IMG/VR virus record: IMGVR_UViG_3300042261_002385
Coordinates: 124,001 to 188,000 of that record
DNA: 64,000 bases
Direction: 5' to 3' (one strand)
Origin: a virus
Shown: positions 1-9,123 of the stretch, in pieces
Layout: each line of letters starts with the position of its first letter
How positions within the stretch are numbered: position 1 is the first letter of the stretch
The notes under the pieces: generated by a model
Seen by the model: the letters and a program-made list of their open reading frames with translations, nothing else
Database searches by the model: none
Told to the model about the DNA's origin: nothing
Position numbers and translations under genes: made by a program

Positions 1-1875
1 TTTACCGATATTTAATATAAGTGATGATACCGCAATGACACCTGCTAAGATTAAAATAACAAGTCCACCTTTTAGTGCATCAACTGGTTTTAGAACTTTA
101 CCTATGATCTTAGTCGCAAAGGCGTAAGCAACAAATATAATTGCTGTTACTAATCCAAAAACTAACAACTTTAGTATCATACCAAGTGTGAGTTTGTCAA
201 ATGATGATTTAAACTTGGCGAATATAAAAGCTGACAACGCCAGTGATAGTGCCATCAAAGTAAACAACACCGGTAGTAGAATTACTTGTTTAAGAGACAA
301 TTTACCTAAGAATTTTGAGGCAAAAGCCACTATAAAAACTACTACACCCATAGCAAACCCTAAGAAAAGTATTCTTAATATTGTTCCATAACCTAATGCA
401 TCAATTGACTTTTTAAACATAGGTTTAGCAAATATAAATGCTGAAAGAGCCAAAGCTAATGACATAGTCGTCAAGAAAAGAGGTAGTAGTAAAACTTCTT
501 TTATACTTAATTTACCTAATTTATTAGTTGCCATAGCCATTAAAAACGCAACAACACTTATACTAGCTCCTAAAAATAATATTTTGAATATTGTGCCATA
601 TCCAAGTTTATCAAACGAAGATTTGAATTCTGAAAATATCGCAGCAGAAAGTGCGATAGCTAATGCAATAGCAACCATCGCAATAGGTAATAGTAATATA
701 GCAACTGGATTTGTTTTTTCTAATGAGTTTATCAGTTTCGCAATACCTAACGATACAACAGCAAACATACCGGCGATTAATATTGCGGTGATTGCTTGCA
801 TAAATCCGATAGGTTTAATCTGGTTTAAAGCGTGAGATGACCATGTGATACCTTTAGCAATCATAAACATTATCAGTGGTAGACCTAAAATAATTGCAAA
901 CATTTTACCCATTCCAATTGAAGTAGTCTTAAAACCAAAACCTCCACCACTCGCCTGTTGTGAGGTTGTTAAAGACGTAATCAAACCAGCGATACCTCTA
1001 GCGACTATAGCAAACATTACACCAATCAAAATTGCAGTCAATGCTTTCGGGATTGATATAGGTGTAATTTGTGCCAAAAATTTAGATGACATCATAATCC
1101 CTATTGACATAGAGACCATAAGAAGAGGAAGCATCACAGCTGCTTTTAGAACTGTTCCAAATGACATACTTTGCGTCTTCATCTTCATACCTCTGAACTC
1201 CACATCCTGAGATGTTGTCATCGCAGCAATTAATTTTGATATAGCCGGAGCTACTAAAGTGAAGAGTAGAGCTATTGAAGCAGCGGTCAAAATTTGAGGT
1301 ATAGTTATTGGTTTAATCTTTGATAATAACCAAGAAGAAACCATAATACCTAAAGATGCGATGACCATTATCGCCGAAGTAATTGCAGCTTCTCTTATAG
1401 TCATTGGTCCACCAGTTGCGCCCGTAATTTTAGCTACTCTTTCAAACGCAAAAGCTACTAACATAATACCAATTCCAAGTGCAATTACGGAAAGAATATT
1501 TACTTTACCTACAATTTTAAATGCTAAACCTATTGCTAATACGGCTATTGCGATTAATAAAATAGTTGCTACACCTTTTTTGAGTTGAGATTCTTTCTTA
1601 GGATCTCCACCTTCCATAGGTTCAGTTTTTTTATCATCATTTTTTTGTTTACAAAGACCAATTATGGTTTGTTGATTTTTAAGAATCTCTTGAGTATCAG
1701 TTTTTATAGATTTAATTTCAACACTTATTTGTTCCAAAGATTTACCAAAATCTCCAGATTGTAAGGCAGCACCCGTGTCTGACTTCTTTCCATCATCTTT
1801 CTTCTGTAAAGCCTCAACTAATGCTTCCAGTCCGAGTGATAAGTTATCTAATGCTGCTAATAATTGTTTATCCAT
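1..1875 (-). CDS. Large hydrophobic repeat protein, 5' part only (possible tail tape measure or membrane protein)
   Basis: The reading frame is open from an ATG at 1875 to the left window edge (625 codons visible, no stop), so the C-terminus is missing. The first 75 residues are polar and helix-prone (starts MDKQLLAALDNL), followed by a charged Lys/Asp linker. The rest is a run of long Ala/Ile/Leu/Val segments separated by short blocks such as SSFDKLGYGTI that recur several times, so the hydrophobic part looks built of repeated units of about 80-100 residues. This composition fits a tape measure protein with hydrophobic segments or a multi-pass membrane protein; I cannot decide which. A TTTTAATATATA element lies 23 bases upstream of the start, as for other late-type genes here. 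Confidence 0.75.
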   Translation of the reverse strand, partial: MDKQLLAALDNLSLGLEALVEALQKKDDGKKSDTGAALQSGDFGKSLEQISVEIKSIKTDTQEILKNQQTIIGLCKQKNDDKKTEPMEGGDPKKESQLKKGVATILLIAIAVLAIGLAFKIVGKVNILSVIALGIGIMLVAFAFERVAKITGATGGPMTIREAAITSAIMVIASLGIMVSSWLLSKIKPITIPQILTAASIALLFTLVAPAISKLIAAMTTSQDVEFRGMKMKTQSMSFGTVLKAAVMLPLLMVSMSIGIMMSSKFLAQITPISIPKALTAILIGVMFAIVARGIAGLITSLTTSQQASGGGFGFKTTSIGMGKMFAIILGLPLIMFMIAKGITWSSHALNQIKPIGFMQAITAILIAGMFAVVSLGIAKLINSLEKTNPVAILLLPIAMVAIALAIALSAAIFSEFKSSFDKLGYGTIFKILFLGASISVVAFLMAMATNKLGKLSIKEVLLLPLFLTTMSLALALSAFIFAKPMFKKSIDALGYGTILRILFLGFAMGVVVFIVAFASKFLGKLSLKQVILLPVLFTLMALSLALSAFIFAKFKSSFDKLTLGMILKLLVFGLVTAIIFVAYAFATKIIGKVLKPVDALKGGLVILILAGVIAVSSLILNIGK

Positions 1876-1898
1876 AAAAAACTTTTAGTATTCACAAC

Positions 1899-1910
1899 TA
1901 TATATTAAAA
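1899..1910 (-). promoter_or_regulatory. Late-type promoter motif of the left-edge gene
   Basis: TTTTAATATATA read on the minus strand, 23 bases before the ATG at 1875. It belongs to the longer-leader class of this motif. Confidence 0.5.
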
Positions 1911-1922
1911 TCAACATACTCT

Positions 1923-1934
1923 TTAGAATATATA
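1923..1934 (+). promoter_or_regulatory. Late-type promoter motif, divergent partner
   Basis: TTAGAATATATA about 22 bases before the ATG at 1957. The leader contains AAGGAG 11 bases before the ATG, one of the few Shine-Dalgarno-like sites in the window. Confidence 0.45.
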
Positions 1935-1956
1935 ATTAGAAGGAGAATGATTAATT

Positions 1957-2421
1957 ATGAAAATAAAACGACTTATTAAATATTATCTTTTAGGTGAATC
2001 TCTAAAAGAAATAGAAATGAATAGAATTCTAGATAAAATATCAAAAAAAGTAAAACTTACTGACAGAGAAAAGGGATTCTTAGAACTTTATAATCTAACA
2101 GTAACTAAATCAGAAGATAAAGATTGGATGATGTTATCAAAAAGTGCAACCTCAACAAAGGTAAAAGAACTAATCGACTCAAATAGAAAAGTAATTTGTG
2201 ACTTACACGATAGAAATGGAAAAATAGGTCTTCAAATTATAAATGTTTTAGATAGCATAGAAGAAGAATTCTCAATTTTAGAACTCAAAGGTGAAGAAAA
2301 TCACAAATTACAGGATAAATTTCTTTACAATTTAATATATAGTGTAAAGAAAAATGAATATTCTCTACAAGAACACGATGAGTATTTCGAAAAATTAACC
2401 GTAGAAGGTGGTGAAAATTAA
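1957..2421 (+). CDS. Hypothetical protein with possible capsid-targeting-like N-terminus
   Basis: 154 residues, mostly charged and helical, no recognised domain. It starts MKIKRLIKYYLLGES, which only partly matches the leader shared by many genes here: basic start and aromatics, but ending LGE rather than F-[IL]-x-E. The ATG is supported by an AAGGAG 11 bases upstream. Its 3' end overlaps the start of the next gene, so the two are probably cotranscribed and translationally coupled. Function unknown. Confidence 0.7.
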   Translation: MKIKRLIKYYLLGESLKEIEMNRILDKISKKVKLTDREKGFLELYNLTVTKSEDKDWMMLSKSATSTKVKELIDSNRKVICDLHDRNGKIGLQIINVLDSIEEEFSILELKGEENHKLQDKFLYNLIYSVKKNEYSLQEHDEYFEKLTVEGGEN

Positions 2422-2725
2422 AAAGTATCAAAATTTTATCTCTGAAGAAATATCAGGAACCGAGTTAGTTGGTCCAGTAGGACCGGCGTATGGTGAAACG
2501 AGAACTCAGAACAAAACAGTAAATAAGTCTCACACATCTCTTGTTGGAGTAGAAGATAGAAATAATCCAAATTCTCAGAACAGTCTCACAAGTGATCTTT
2601 TCTTTGAAGATGATTACAATAAAATACATAATGATTATCTGAAATCCGGTGGAAATCAGAATCAACTTACAGGTAACAAACAAGATGATATAGCTATAAT
2701 GTTAGATTTTTTACAAGAAAACTAA
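2411..2725 (+). CDS. Putative packaged internal protein with capsid-targeting-like leader
   Basis: 104 residues, polar and probably largely disordered (rich in Asn, Gln, Ser). The GTG at 2411 is preferred over the adjacent GTG at 2408 because it gives the N-terminus MKIKKYQNFISEE, matching the shared leader M-[KR]-x-x-x-x-[YF]-x-x-F-[IL]-x-E. By analogy with T4 internal proteins, cleavage after ISE would release the rest. It overlaps the end of the upstream gene by 11 bases. No enzymatic domain is seen. Confidence 0.7.
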   Translation: MKIKKYQNFISEEISGTELVGPVGPAYGETRTQNKTVNKSHTSLVGVEDRNNPNSQNSLTSDLFFEDDYNKIHNDYLKSGGNQNQLTGNKQDDIAIMLDFLQEN

Positions 2726-2765
2726 CTTTTTATATATAATTTGATAAAAACAGAAATCAAAATTT

Positions 2766-4112
2766 ATGAGTAAATTAATTAAACTAAACACAAGTGAGGA
2801 TAAAGCCCTTTTAAACGATATCTTAAATGATGAGTTAATAGTAATTGAAGACATACAGGGTTCTAAAATCTGGATTAAATGGGATGGTCAAAATTTTGAA
2901 ATAAGACCAAAGTCAATAACGAATGAACCAATCAATTTAATCGATTTAGCAATGCAGAATTACTATAATCCTGTCACTAAATTCTTCTCAGAATTAGATG
3001 ATAGAGTTAAAAGTTTACTTAATCGTAAGTGGTGGTTTTGTTTTGAGTATTTTCCTGATGAACAACCGGCTAATATTGAATATTCTAGAGTTCCAAAGAA
3101 TCATTTAGTATTGAGTTCTATAAATAAAGGTGGTAAATTTGAATTTAATATTGAAGAACTTGATGAATACGCAAGATTATTTGATGTAGATTTGATTCCA
3201 GTTATTTATCAAGGTCAATTGACCGAGACTATGAAAGAAGCAATTATCTACTTTCTAAACACATCTGAAGAAGATTTAGAGTATGTTTTTGGTGATAAAT
3301 CATTTTCTTACTTTTTTTACAAAATATTGAATCCAATTTCTGAAAACTCATTTTTGATGGAAGAAGATTTTCAACAGAATTTAGAAAAATTAATAATTCG
3401 AAGTTCAAAAAGAGATATATCTTTCGAGTTACTGAATCCACTATACAAAAGAATGAATGACTCAAACACAACTGAGTTTGTTGAAATCTACACACTAATA
3501 CTAATTAATTTCTTAAATTTCTGTCAATCAGTGCAATTAGAAAGTGTGAAATTAAAAGGTGATACAAAAGAAGAGATGTATATTTACTTAATTTGCAAAT
3601 TATTCAATATTTATGTATCAGAAGTAAAAGAAGACCTACTTAATTTTGATTTTGTTGTTCCGGAATTTTTTGATAAAGAAAAATTTAAAATAAACACTGA
3701 GTTAATTAAAAATAAATTGACTAAAGATTATCTTAAAGAAGATGATAAACTTGAATACATCTTCAAAGTAATTTTAGGCTCATTTAACAAGAAAAGAAAA
3801 AAACCAATTGGTATCTTTACAGAAAATACCGTAAAACTATTTAATAAATTTGTTGATGATATTGAAGTCTATTTAGGTCGATATCTAAATAAAATTCAAG
3901 AAATTGAACTTGGAAGAGCTGGATTGTTAGACTTTGGTGATTTCTTTGACATTCAGTATGATACAGATGCAGAAGGTCAGGTTTATCCAGATGTTTATGA
4001 TGAGTTTGAAAAAGAAGAAGAAACTGGTAAAAAGAAAAAAGGTAAAGGTGGTAAATTTCCAGTAGGAGCTCCAACTAAAGAGGCACCATCTAAAGAAACA
4101 CCTACTAAGTAA
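2766..4112 (+). CDS. Nucleotidyltransferase-fold-like protein (RNA-ligase-like), uncertain
   Basis: 448 residues. Near residue 55 there is IKWDG, resembling the K-x-D/N-G active site of ATP-dependent ligases and capping enzymes. Around residue 110 WFCFEYFP resembles the motif III segment of that superfamily. The middle is helical with no family I recognise. The C-terminus is a Lys/Gly-rich then Pro/Thr/Lys-rich tail (from about residue 420) that looks disordered. A TTTTTATATATA motif lies about 27 bases before the ATG. The stop overlaps the next start (TAATG), so the genes are coupled. The ligase-like reading is inference from two short motifs. Confidence 0.6.
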   Translation: MSKLIKLNTSEDKALLNDILNDELIVIEDIQGSKIWIKWDGQNFEIRPKSITNEPINLIDLAMQNYYNPVTKFFSELDDRVKSLLNRKWWFCFEYFPDEQPANIEYSRVPKNHLVLSSINKGGKFEFNIEELDEYARLFDVDLIPVIYQGQLTETMKEAIIYFLNTSEEDLEYVFGDKSFSYFFYKILNPISENSFLMEEDFQQNLEKLIIRSSKRDISFELLNPLYKRMNDSNTTEFVEIYTLILINFLNFCQSVQLESVKLKGDTKEEMYIYLICKLFNIYVSEVKEDLLNFDFVVPEFFDKEKFKINTELIKNKLTKDYLKEDDKLEYIFKVILGSFNKKRKKPIGIFTENTVKLFNKFVDDIEVYLGRYLNKIQEIELGRAGLLDFGDFFDIQYDTDAEGQVYPDVYDEFEKEEETGKKKKGKGGKFPVGAPTKEAPSKETPTK

Positions 4113-4312
4113 TGAACTCAATAAATCTAAATATGACTTCACTAGAAGTTAAAGCAGAGTTAAGACCCTTAAAGTGCGAATGGACACGTGAAATGGCTAA
4201 AGATTTACAACATCATAGAGATGTGGATATGAGTTCCTTTGAACTGTTTATTGCAAAACAAATAAGAGCTAATAATCGCAAAAATTCAATCAAAAATATA
4301 TTTCTTAATTAA
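4112..4312 (+). CDS. Small hypothetical protein
   Basis: 66 residues, starting in the TAATG overlap with the preceding stop, so it is probably made by translational coupling. It contains LKCEWTREMAKDL, an EWT-x-EM-x-x-DL pattern that I associate with short conserved proteins of large T4-like phages, but I cannot assign a function. Confidence 0.65.
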   Translation: MNSINLNMTSLEVKAELRPLKCEWTREMAKDLQHHRDVDMSSFELFIAKQIRANNRKNSIKNIFLN

Positions 4313-4344
4313 AAACCATATCTTCTATTCCATATATAAATTAT

Positions 4345-5574
4345 ATGAGAATCTCAAACGAATTAGAGTCAGTATACCGTTCCACAATCACTCAAAAGTT
4401 AGACAAAAAAACTAAATCTCTACAATTTTTACCAAAAAGTTTAGAAGAAATCAGTAAGAAAAAACATTTCTATTTTTCGGAAAAAAAACTGAAAACAGCT
4501 TATATTATTGACATCGTTCATAATATGATACTTAAGTACTACTTCAAAAAAGAAAACAAATTTACGATTAATGCGACTGTTTTAAAACAGAAATATGGAC
4601 ACGAGTATAAAGCTTATGTTGATTTTTTGATTTATAAACAAATTATAAAAATGAAATGTAACTATAAAGCAGGTGTTACTTCTAGAATTTATGAATTAAA
4701 TCCAATAACTTTTAAACAACCAATAAGTCGAGTAAAAAATGACGATAAGGTTCTTTTAAAAAAATATAAGAAAAAAATATACGACACAATAGATTTTGTT
4801 AAAAAAGATGACTCTTCAATTCAACCAGAAATTAGAGAAAAATTAATTTCAGACCTTTTTAGTGTTGATATTGACTTTCAAAGAAGTATATTCTTTTTGA
4901 ATTGCTTGAAAAAAGAAGATATTGACATATATAATAGAAATATCTATTCGGTAGAGTCTATTAACGACAAGCACATATTTTATCACTTCGATAACTATGG
5001 TAGATTACATACAAATTTTACAATACTAAAATCATTCATTAGAAAAAACTGTTTACTAATTGATGGAGAAGAAACTTGTGAGATTGATATCAATAATTCA
5101 CAGCCTCTTTTTTTGTGCAAGTTGATACAAGAAAGTGAAACTAATTGGGTGAATAAAGATGAATTTGATTTCTTTAGAAATTTAGTAATGAATGGTAACT
5201 TTTACCAGTATTTAATTCAAATTACCGGTGAAAAAGATAGAAATAAAGTCAAAGAAATGACCTATAAAGTTCTTTTTGGTCACAATAGAATAAACTCAAA
5301 ATCTGATAAAATATTTTCACAGTTATTTCCAACAATACATCATTTTATTAAGCTTTATAAAAAAGAATGGGGTAATCATAAAATAGTAGCTCATGACCTA
5401 CAAAGAGCAGAGTCAAATTTAGTCTATAACAAAATTATTAAAAAGATAATGTTACTACATCCAGAAATAAAGATTATCACAGTTCATGACTCAATAATAT
5501 TTGCAAAAAAATATAGACAAATTGTCCAATCTATTTTTGACTATGAATTATCAAATGAATTTAATTTAAAGTAA
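4345..5574 (+). CDS. Compact family A polymerase-like palm/fingers protein
   Basis: 409 residues. Three ordered motifs match the Pol I/T7 RNA polymerase superfamily. Motif A is EIDINNSQPLFL with D248 as the metal-ligand candidate. Motif B is R299-x3-K303-x3-Y307-x3-F311-G312, the same spacing as R659, K663, F667 and Y671 of the Taq O-helix. Motif C is VHDSI with H381-D382. A Tyr at the F667 position is DNA-polymerase-like (as in T7 DNA polymerase), whereas HDS is the motif C form of T7 RNA polymerase. No room exists for a 3'-5' exonuclease domain; the N-terminal 200 residues are basic and unrecognised. CATATATA lies six bases before the ATG. It could be a replicative, repair or RNA polymerase; activity is inferred. 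Confidence 0.7.
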   Translation: MRISNELESVYRSTITQKLDKKTKSLQFLPKSLEEISKKKHFYFSEKKLKTAYIIDIVHNMILKYYFKKENKFTINATVLKQKYGHEYKAYVDFLIYKQIIKMKCNYKAGVTSRIYELNPITFKQPISRVKNDDKVLLKKYKKKIYDTIDFVKKDDSSIQPEIREKLISDLFSVDIDFQRSIFFLNCLKKEDIDIYNRNIYSVESINDKHIFYHFDNYGRLHTNFTILKSFIRKNCLLIDGEETCEIDINNSQPLFLCKLIQESETNWVNKDEFDFFRNLVMNGNFYQYLIQITGEKDRNKVKEMTYKVLFGHNRINSKSDKIFSQLFPTIHHFIKLYKKEWGNHKIVAHDLQRAESNLVYNKIIKKIMLLHPEIKIITVHDSIIFAKKYRQIVQSIFDYELSNEFNLK

Positions 5575-5582
5575 ATTCAAAA

Positions 5583-5593
5583 TTTAATATATA
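5583..5593 (+). promoter_or_regulatory. Leaderless-class promoter motif
   Basis: TTTAATATATA, then ATTT, then the GTG start at 5598. Spacing is exactly four bases, so transcription would begin at or next to the start codon. Confidence 0.55.
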
Positions 5594-5597
5594 ATTT

Positions 5598-6137
5598 GTG
5601 ATAGATTTAAACAGTCCTAGATTATCTTTTATTCTAATTTCATCTAATTCTTTAGATGATATGATGTCTATATTGTGGGCAAAAAACTACCAGATTATTC
5701 CTATCAAAGGATACTATAAAGGTCAGTATGAGGACTCTGCAATGGCTTTTGCTCCTGTTGATAATGATGAGCTAAGAAAGGAATTAATATTTTTATTAAA
5801 TCACTTTAAACAAGAATGTGGATTTATTAAATACTTTGGAGAAACTGACGTAACAAAAGTTTTTGCAGATGGTTCTGAAAAACCAATGGGTATAACTCTC
5901 TACAATACAGATGAAGAAAATATATCCTATCTTTATAACGGTATGAGTTTTTCATTTGTTGAAAAAGTAAGATATTGGAAACCTACAAAATTAGAAGATT
6001 TTAAAGTAGGAATGTTAGTTGAATATCTAAACAATAATAAGTGGTATCAGAAAAAAATTGAAGATCCAAAGAGTGACTGGGATAGTATGTTCAAGCTACT
6101 GACTAAATACGATAAAGTAAGAGTAGCTTCAATTTAA
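5598..6137 (+). CDS. Hypothetical protein
   Basis: 179 residues starting at GTG, chosen because TTTAATATATA ends four bases upstream. An N-terminal alpha/beta domain (SFILISSNSLDDMMSILWAKN) is followed by a C-terminal beta-rich part with the block KVGMLVEYLNNNKWYQKKI, which looks like a small SH3-like or KOW-like barrel. No known family is recognised. It is convergent with the next gene and overlaps it by four bases at the stop codons. Confidence 0.65.
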   Translation: MIDLNSPRLSFILISSNSLDDMMSILWAKNYQIIPIKGYYKGQYEDSAMAFAPVDNDELRKELIFLLNHFKQECGFIKYFGETDVTKVFADGSEKPMGITLYNTDEENISYLYNGMSFSFVEKVRYWKPTKLEDFKVGMLVEYLNNNKWYQKKIEDPKSDWDSMFKLLTKYDKVRVASI

Positions 6138-6478
6138 TATTGTAGACTATCATATGTCTGTAGTAATCTCTGTGACAATTGTTCTTTTTGTTCTTCTGTG
6201 AGCTCCTGACTAAACTCATCTTCAAACCACTCAACTAACTGGTCAGCAACTACTTCTTCAGCCTCACCAGAACCGTGTTCATCATACCATTCTCTTTTAG
6301 TCTCGTATTCGTATCCGCCTCTACTAATTTCTTTGAGGTTTTCATCATCAACCCAGTTTTCGATTTCGTCATCTACTTTATTTTTAACATCATATTCAGG
6401 AAAATGGTGTTTTATCTTAGCCATCGTGAAATCAATGTCAAAGTCTCTAAAATTTTCATATTTTTTTAATACTCTCAT
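6134..6478 (-). CDS. Putative packaged protein with leader, acidic
   Basis: 114 residues, very acidic. The N-terminus MRVLKKYENFRDFD matches the shared leader as far as the Tyr and Phe positions but lacks a clean I/L-x-E site, so cleavage is doubtful. It overlaps the upstream leader-bearing gene by four bases (ATGA type) and forms a run of three such genes (6134-8247). Function unknown. Confidence 0.7.
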   Translation of the reverse strand: MRVLKKYENFRDFDIDFTMAKIKHHFPEYDVKNKVDDEIENWVDDENLKEISRGGYEYETKREWYDEHGSGEAEEVVADQLVEWFEDEFSQELTEEQKEQLSQRLLQTYDSLQY

Positions 6479-7239
6479 AGTTGAAAAAAATCTTTTAATG
6501 ATTTAAGGAAATTATTTATTTGTTGAATCTCTTGTTCATTTCCTTCCTCTAATATATATTTAATAGTTTCATTTTCAGAAACATATTTATAAGCTCTTAA
6601 TTTGTCACCATATTCAAATTCACCAAGAGATTTACCGATATATCTTTCTAAGTCTTGTTGTAAACCCTCTGAAGTTTCCCATCTTTCGAATACATCTGAA
6701 TCATCTTCATCATTATAATCTAATTCTTCTAAATCTGTAGTATCTAAGATATCAATTGATTTTTTGACAGAATCACCGAATCCTTCTCTATATACCCAAC
6801 TGTCATCACACATGTCTAATATATCCTGAGCGGTTTTGTTAAGGTGATTGATTCGTCTTTCGGTTTTATCTTTAACAGTTGCCCAAAGAGAAGTAGTAAG
6901 GTCTTCAAATAAACCAAACATTGAATAGTCATCATCAGAGTCAATTCCAAATTGATTGTCATTGTAAAGTTTATTTTCATAATCTTTTACTAAGTCAAGT
7001 AACTCATCAAGACCACCTTCACCAGTCAATTTTGAATCTATGAAAGATTTCAAATCAGATTGAAAATCTTCACTATTAACAATTTTTGTATCATGATAGT
7101 AATGTTTTTCATGAACATCAATTACCTTATTAATAGCATTCTTACATCTACCAACAGCTACCAAAAAATCAAATTCTAAGTCTTCATTTTCTGAATTGGA
7201 TTTACCCCAGAATTCCTCATATAGTTTAATAGTTCTCAT
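6475..7239 (-). CDS. Putative packaged protein with leader
   Basis: 254 residues, acidic and mainly helical. It starts MRTIKLYEEFWGKS, matching the shared leader in the Met-Arg, Tyr and Phe positions. No catalytic motif is recognised. It lies three bases after the preceding gene of the same type and overlaps the following one, so the three are almost certainly one transcript. Confidence 0.7.
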   Translation of the reverse strand: MRTIKLYEEFWGKSNSENEDLEFDFLVAVGRCKNAINKVIDVHEKHYYHDTKIVNSEDFQSDLKSFIDSKLTGEGGLDELLDLVKDYENKLYNDNQFGIDSDDDYSMFGLFEDLTTSLWATVKDKTERRINHLNKTAQDILDMCDDSWVYREGFGDSVKKSIDILDTTDLEELDYNDEDDSDVFERWETSEGLQQDLERYIGKSLGEFEYGDKLRAYKYVSENETIKYILEEGNEQEIQQINNFLKSLKDFFQL

Positions 7240-7242
7240 TTT

Positions 7243-8247
7243 TTATTTTATTTTTAAATGTATATAAAGCCAAAATGATTCTGGTTTAACGCTAATCAAT
7301 ACTTTATTAGACCATTTTTTTGTCATTAACCAATTTGTAAAATTGTTTTTGATATTTTGATATTCACCTTCATCAAGTTTTCCATTATCCCAACGACCAA
7401 CTCCGTAGTATCCAAAAGTTATAACTCTATCTCTCAACATAGGAGTAAGTTTTTTTTCAAAATAACCAGGAGTAAAAGTCTTCATATCTAGTTTAATCTG
7501 ACCTATTGTCAAAATATCTAAATAATTTAGATTGACTATCTCTTTCTTTAAGGAAGAGGCCGATTTTGATTCTAAACTTAGAATCCATTTTACAACTGAT
7601 TGTGATAGTTTAAATTGACCAATTGGAAATCTCATATCATATTCAATACCATATTCAAACTGACCAGAACAATTTAGTCCAAAATATAAACCAAGTTCAT
7701 TCTTACCATAGTCTATTAAATGAGTATATCTATCTAAACTTCTAAATCTTGCAAATATTTGTCTAACGAATTCAGAATTTAAATTCTGAAAAGAATAATA
7801 AAGTAGAAAATCTTCAGGACATAAAGACCAGTTAGGATTTGATTCTTTCAGACCCAAAGCTGTAAGTGACTTTAAAAATGAATTAAAAATACCTTTACCA
7901 GCTACACTCACTTCAGATTGAACCTCAATTGATTCACCCAATAACTCAGTTGTATCAGTAGAAGGTGTGACTACAGGTTGTTTATCCTGTATACCATTTT
8001 GTAGATAGTTTTCTATTTGAAGTTTTATTTCAAGTTTTGCTCTATCGTCTAATAAATTTACCGCATTTACTAAATCAATTGTTGGATTAATATCCTCTCC
8101 ACCATATAGTTTATTATGATCATCAATATATCTATTTACAATATTCAATATATATTCATCTTCACAAAGTGATTCTATCCACTTACCAAAAGACTCGAAA
8201 TCTTCAACAGATTCGGAAATAAATTGTAAATATCTTTTTATCAACAT
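7243..8247 (-). CDS. Putative packaged protein with leader
   Basis: 334 residues. MLIKRYLQFISESVED is a near-perfect leader ending in ISE, the I-x-E type of site cut by T4 prohead protease. A helical segment to about residue 90 is followed by a low-complexity Thr/Val linker and a folded C-terminal domain of about 200 residues (from SVAGKGIFNSFLKSL) without recognised motifs. The start is fixed by TTAATATATA four bases upstream. Confidence 0.75.
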   Translation of the reverse strand: MLIKRYLQFISESVEDFESFGKWIESLCEDEYILNIVNRYIDDHNKLYGGEDINPTIDLVNAVNLLDDRAKLEIKLQIENYLQNGIQDKQPVVTPSTDTTELLGESIEVQSEVSVAGKGIFNSFLKSLTALGLKESNPNWSLCPEDFLLYYSFQNLNSEFVRQIFARFRSLDRYTHLIDYGKNELGLYFGLNCSGQFEYGIEYDMRFPIGQFKLSQSVVKWILSLESKSASSLKKEIVNLNYLDILTIGQIKLDMKTFTPGYFEKKLTPMLRDRVITFGYYGVGRWDNGKLDEGEYQNIKNNFTNWLMTKKWSNKVLISVKPESFWLYIHLKIK

Positions 8248-8251
8248 AGTC

Positions 8252-8261
8252 TATATATTAA
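8252..8261 (-). promoter_or_regulatory. Leaderless-class promoter motif
   Basis: TTAATATATA then GACT then ATG at 8247, four-base spacing. Confidence 0.55.
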
Positions 8262-8894
8262 TTATAAATTTTGAAAGTATTTCAAAATTCTTTTACTTAG
8301 TCTGACTCTTGGATCTTCTTCATCTCTACCAAGGTCTTGATAACTCAAAATAAATCCAAAACTTAATAACATTCTATCAAATTTGAATTCTTCTGACCAG
8401 TGTTTATATAATGAGGCCTCAAAGCAGTATAAATCTTCTTCATCAATATTTAAAATATCTTTGTCTACATAAAAATCATAATTCTCTGATTTTAGACTAA
8501 TATTACATTTATAATTTATAAAACCATCAACAGTAGCATCATAATGTGGTCGGACTTTTCCACCAGAATTCATTTCAATTATTTGAAAAAAAACTCTATT
8601 TTGAGGTATTTCAATTGTCTGTGAAATCCTCTCAATAACACTATAGATTACACCAGGTATCTCTTGGTTGATAACATTGTTACTTGATTGAAATTTACAA
8701 ATTTCTATTGTTTCTTTTGTTTTAGAAACATCAAACATATAAGAATTTCCTTTTAATTCTTTACGAACCTCTTTGATGTGATTATTTGTCACTACCTGAT
8801 TTTCTATAGATAGTGAATTTATCCAATTAATAATTTCCGTCTTTTCATCTGAAGAGATGAATTTTTTTATTACTTTATGATTTTTAGATTCCAT
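8262..8894 (-). CDS. 2OG-Fe(II) oxygenase-like protein
   Basis: 210 residues. A facial-triad pattern is visible: H117-x-D119 in RPHYDATVDGF, then H165 in YKHWSEEF and R174 in DRMLLSFGF, the order H-x-D...H...R expected for Fe(II)/2-oxoglutarate dioxygenases (R binding 2OG). Beta-rich sequence surrounds it. The substrate is unknown; phage members of this superfamily can modify DNA bases or proteins. It overlaps the upstream small gene by 25 bases, indicating cotranscription. The superfamily call rests on motif spacing only. Confidence 0.65.
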   Translation of the reverse strand: MESKNHKVIKKFISSDEKTEIINWINSLSIENQVVTNNHIKEVRKELKGNSYMFDVSKTKETIEICKFQSSNNVINQEIPGVIYSVIERISQTIEIPQNRVFFQIIEMNSGGKVRPHYDATVDGFINYKCNISLKSENYDFYVDKDILNIDEEDLYCFEASLYKHWSEEFKFDRMLLSFGFILSYQDLGRDEEDPRVRLSKRILKYFQNL

Positions 8895-9115
8895 TTTGTC
8901 AAGAATTCTTTTGGTCCTGATATTTCCATAGTAGTTATTTCTGCCTTACTTAATAATTCCTGAGCTTTCTTCCCATCGACTACCATACTACAAAATCTGT
9001 GTGTTACTGGAAGTTCTCCAGATTCTGAACAAGGTATTGTTAAGATATTATCTCTTTTCATTTTTTCTCTCACTTGTTCTAATTTAGACTCCTCACATAA
9101 TATACAAATTCTCAT
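8870..9115 (-). CDS. Small hypothetical protein
   Basis: 81 residues with a C-x-x-C near the N-terminus (ILCEESK begins this segment) and two further Cys. Predicted alpha/beta. It overlaps the oxygenase-like gene by 25 bases. No family recognised. Confidence 0.6.
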   Translation of the reverse strand: MRICILCEESKLEQVREKMKRDNILTIPCSESGELPVTHRFCSMVVDGKKAQELLSKAEITTMEISGPKEFLTKWNLKIIK

Positions 9116-9123
9116 ACATTTAT

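Noticed and set aside
188-1588. Several plus-strand open frames in the first 1.9 kb
   Set aside because: They lie opposite one continuous minus-strand frame (1875 to the edge) whose coding pattern is convincing; these are antisense shadows.
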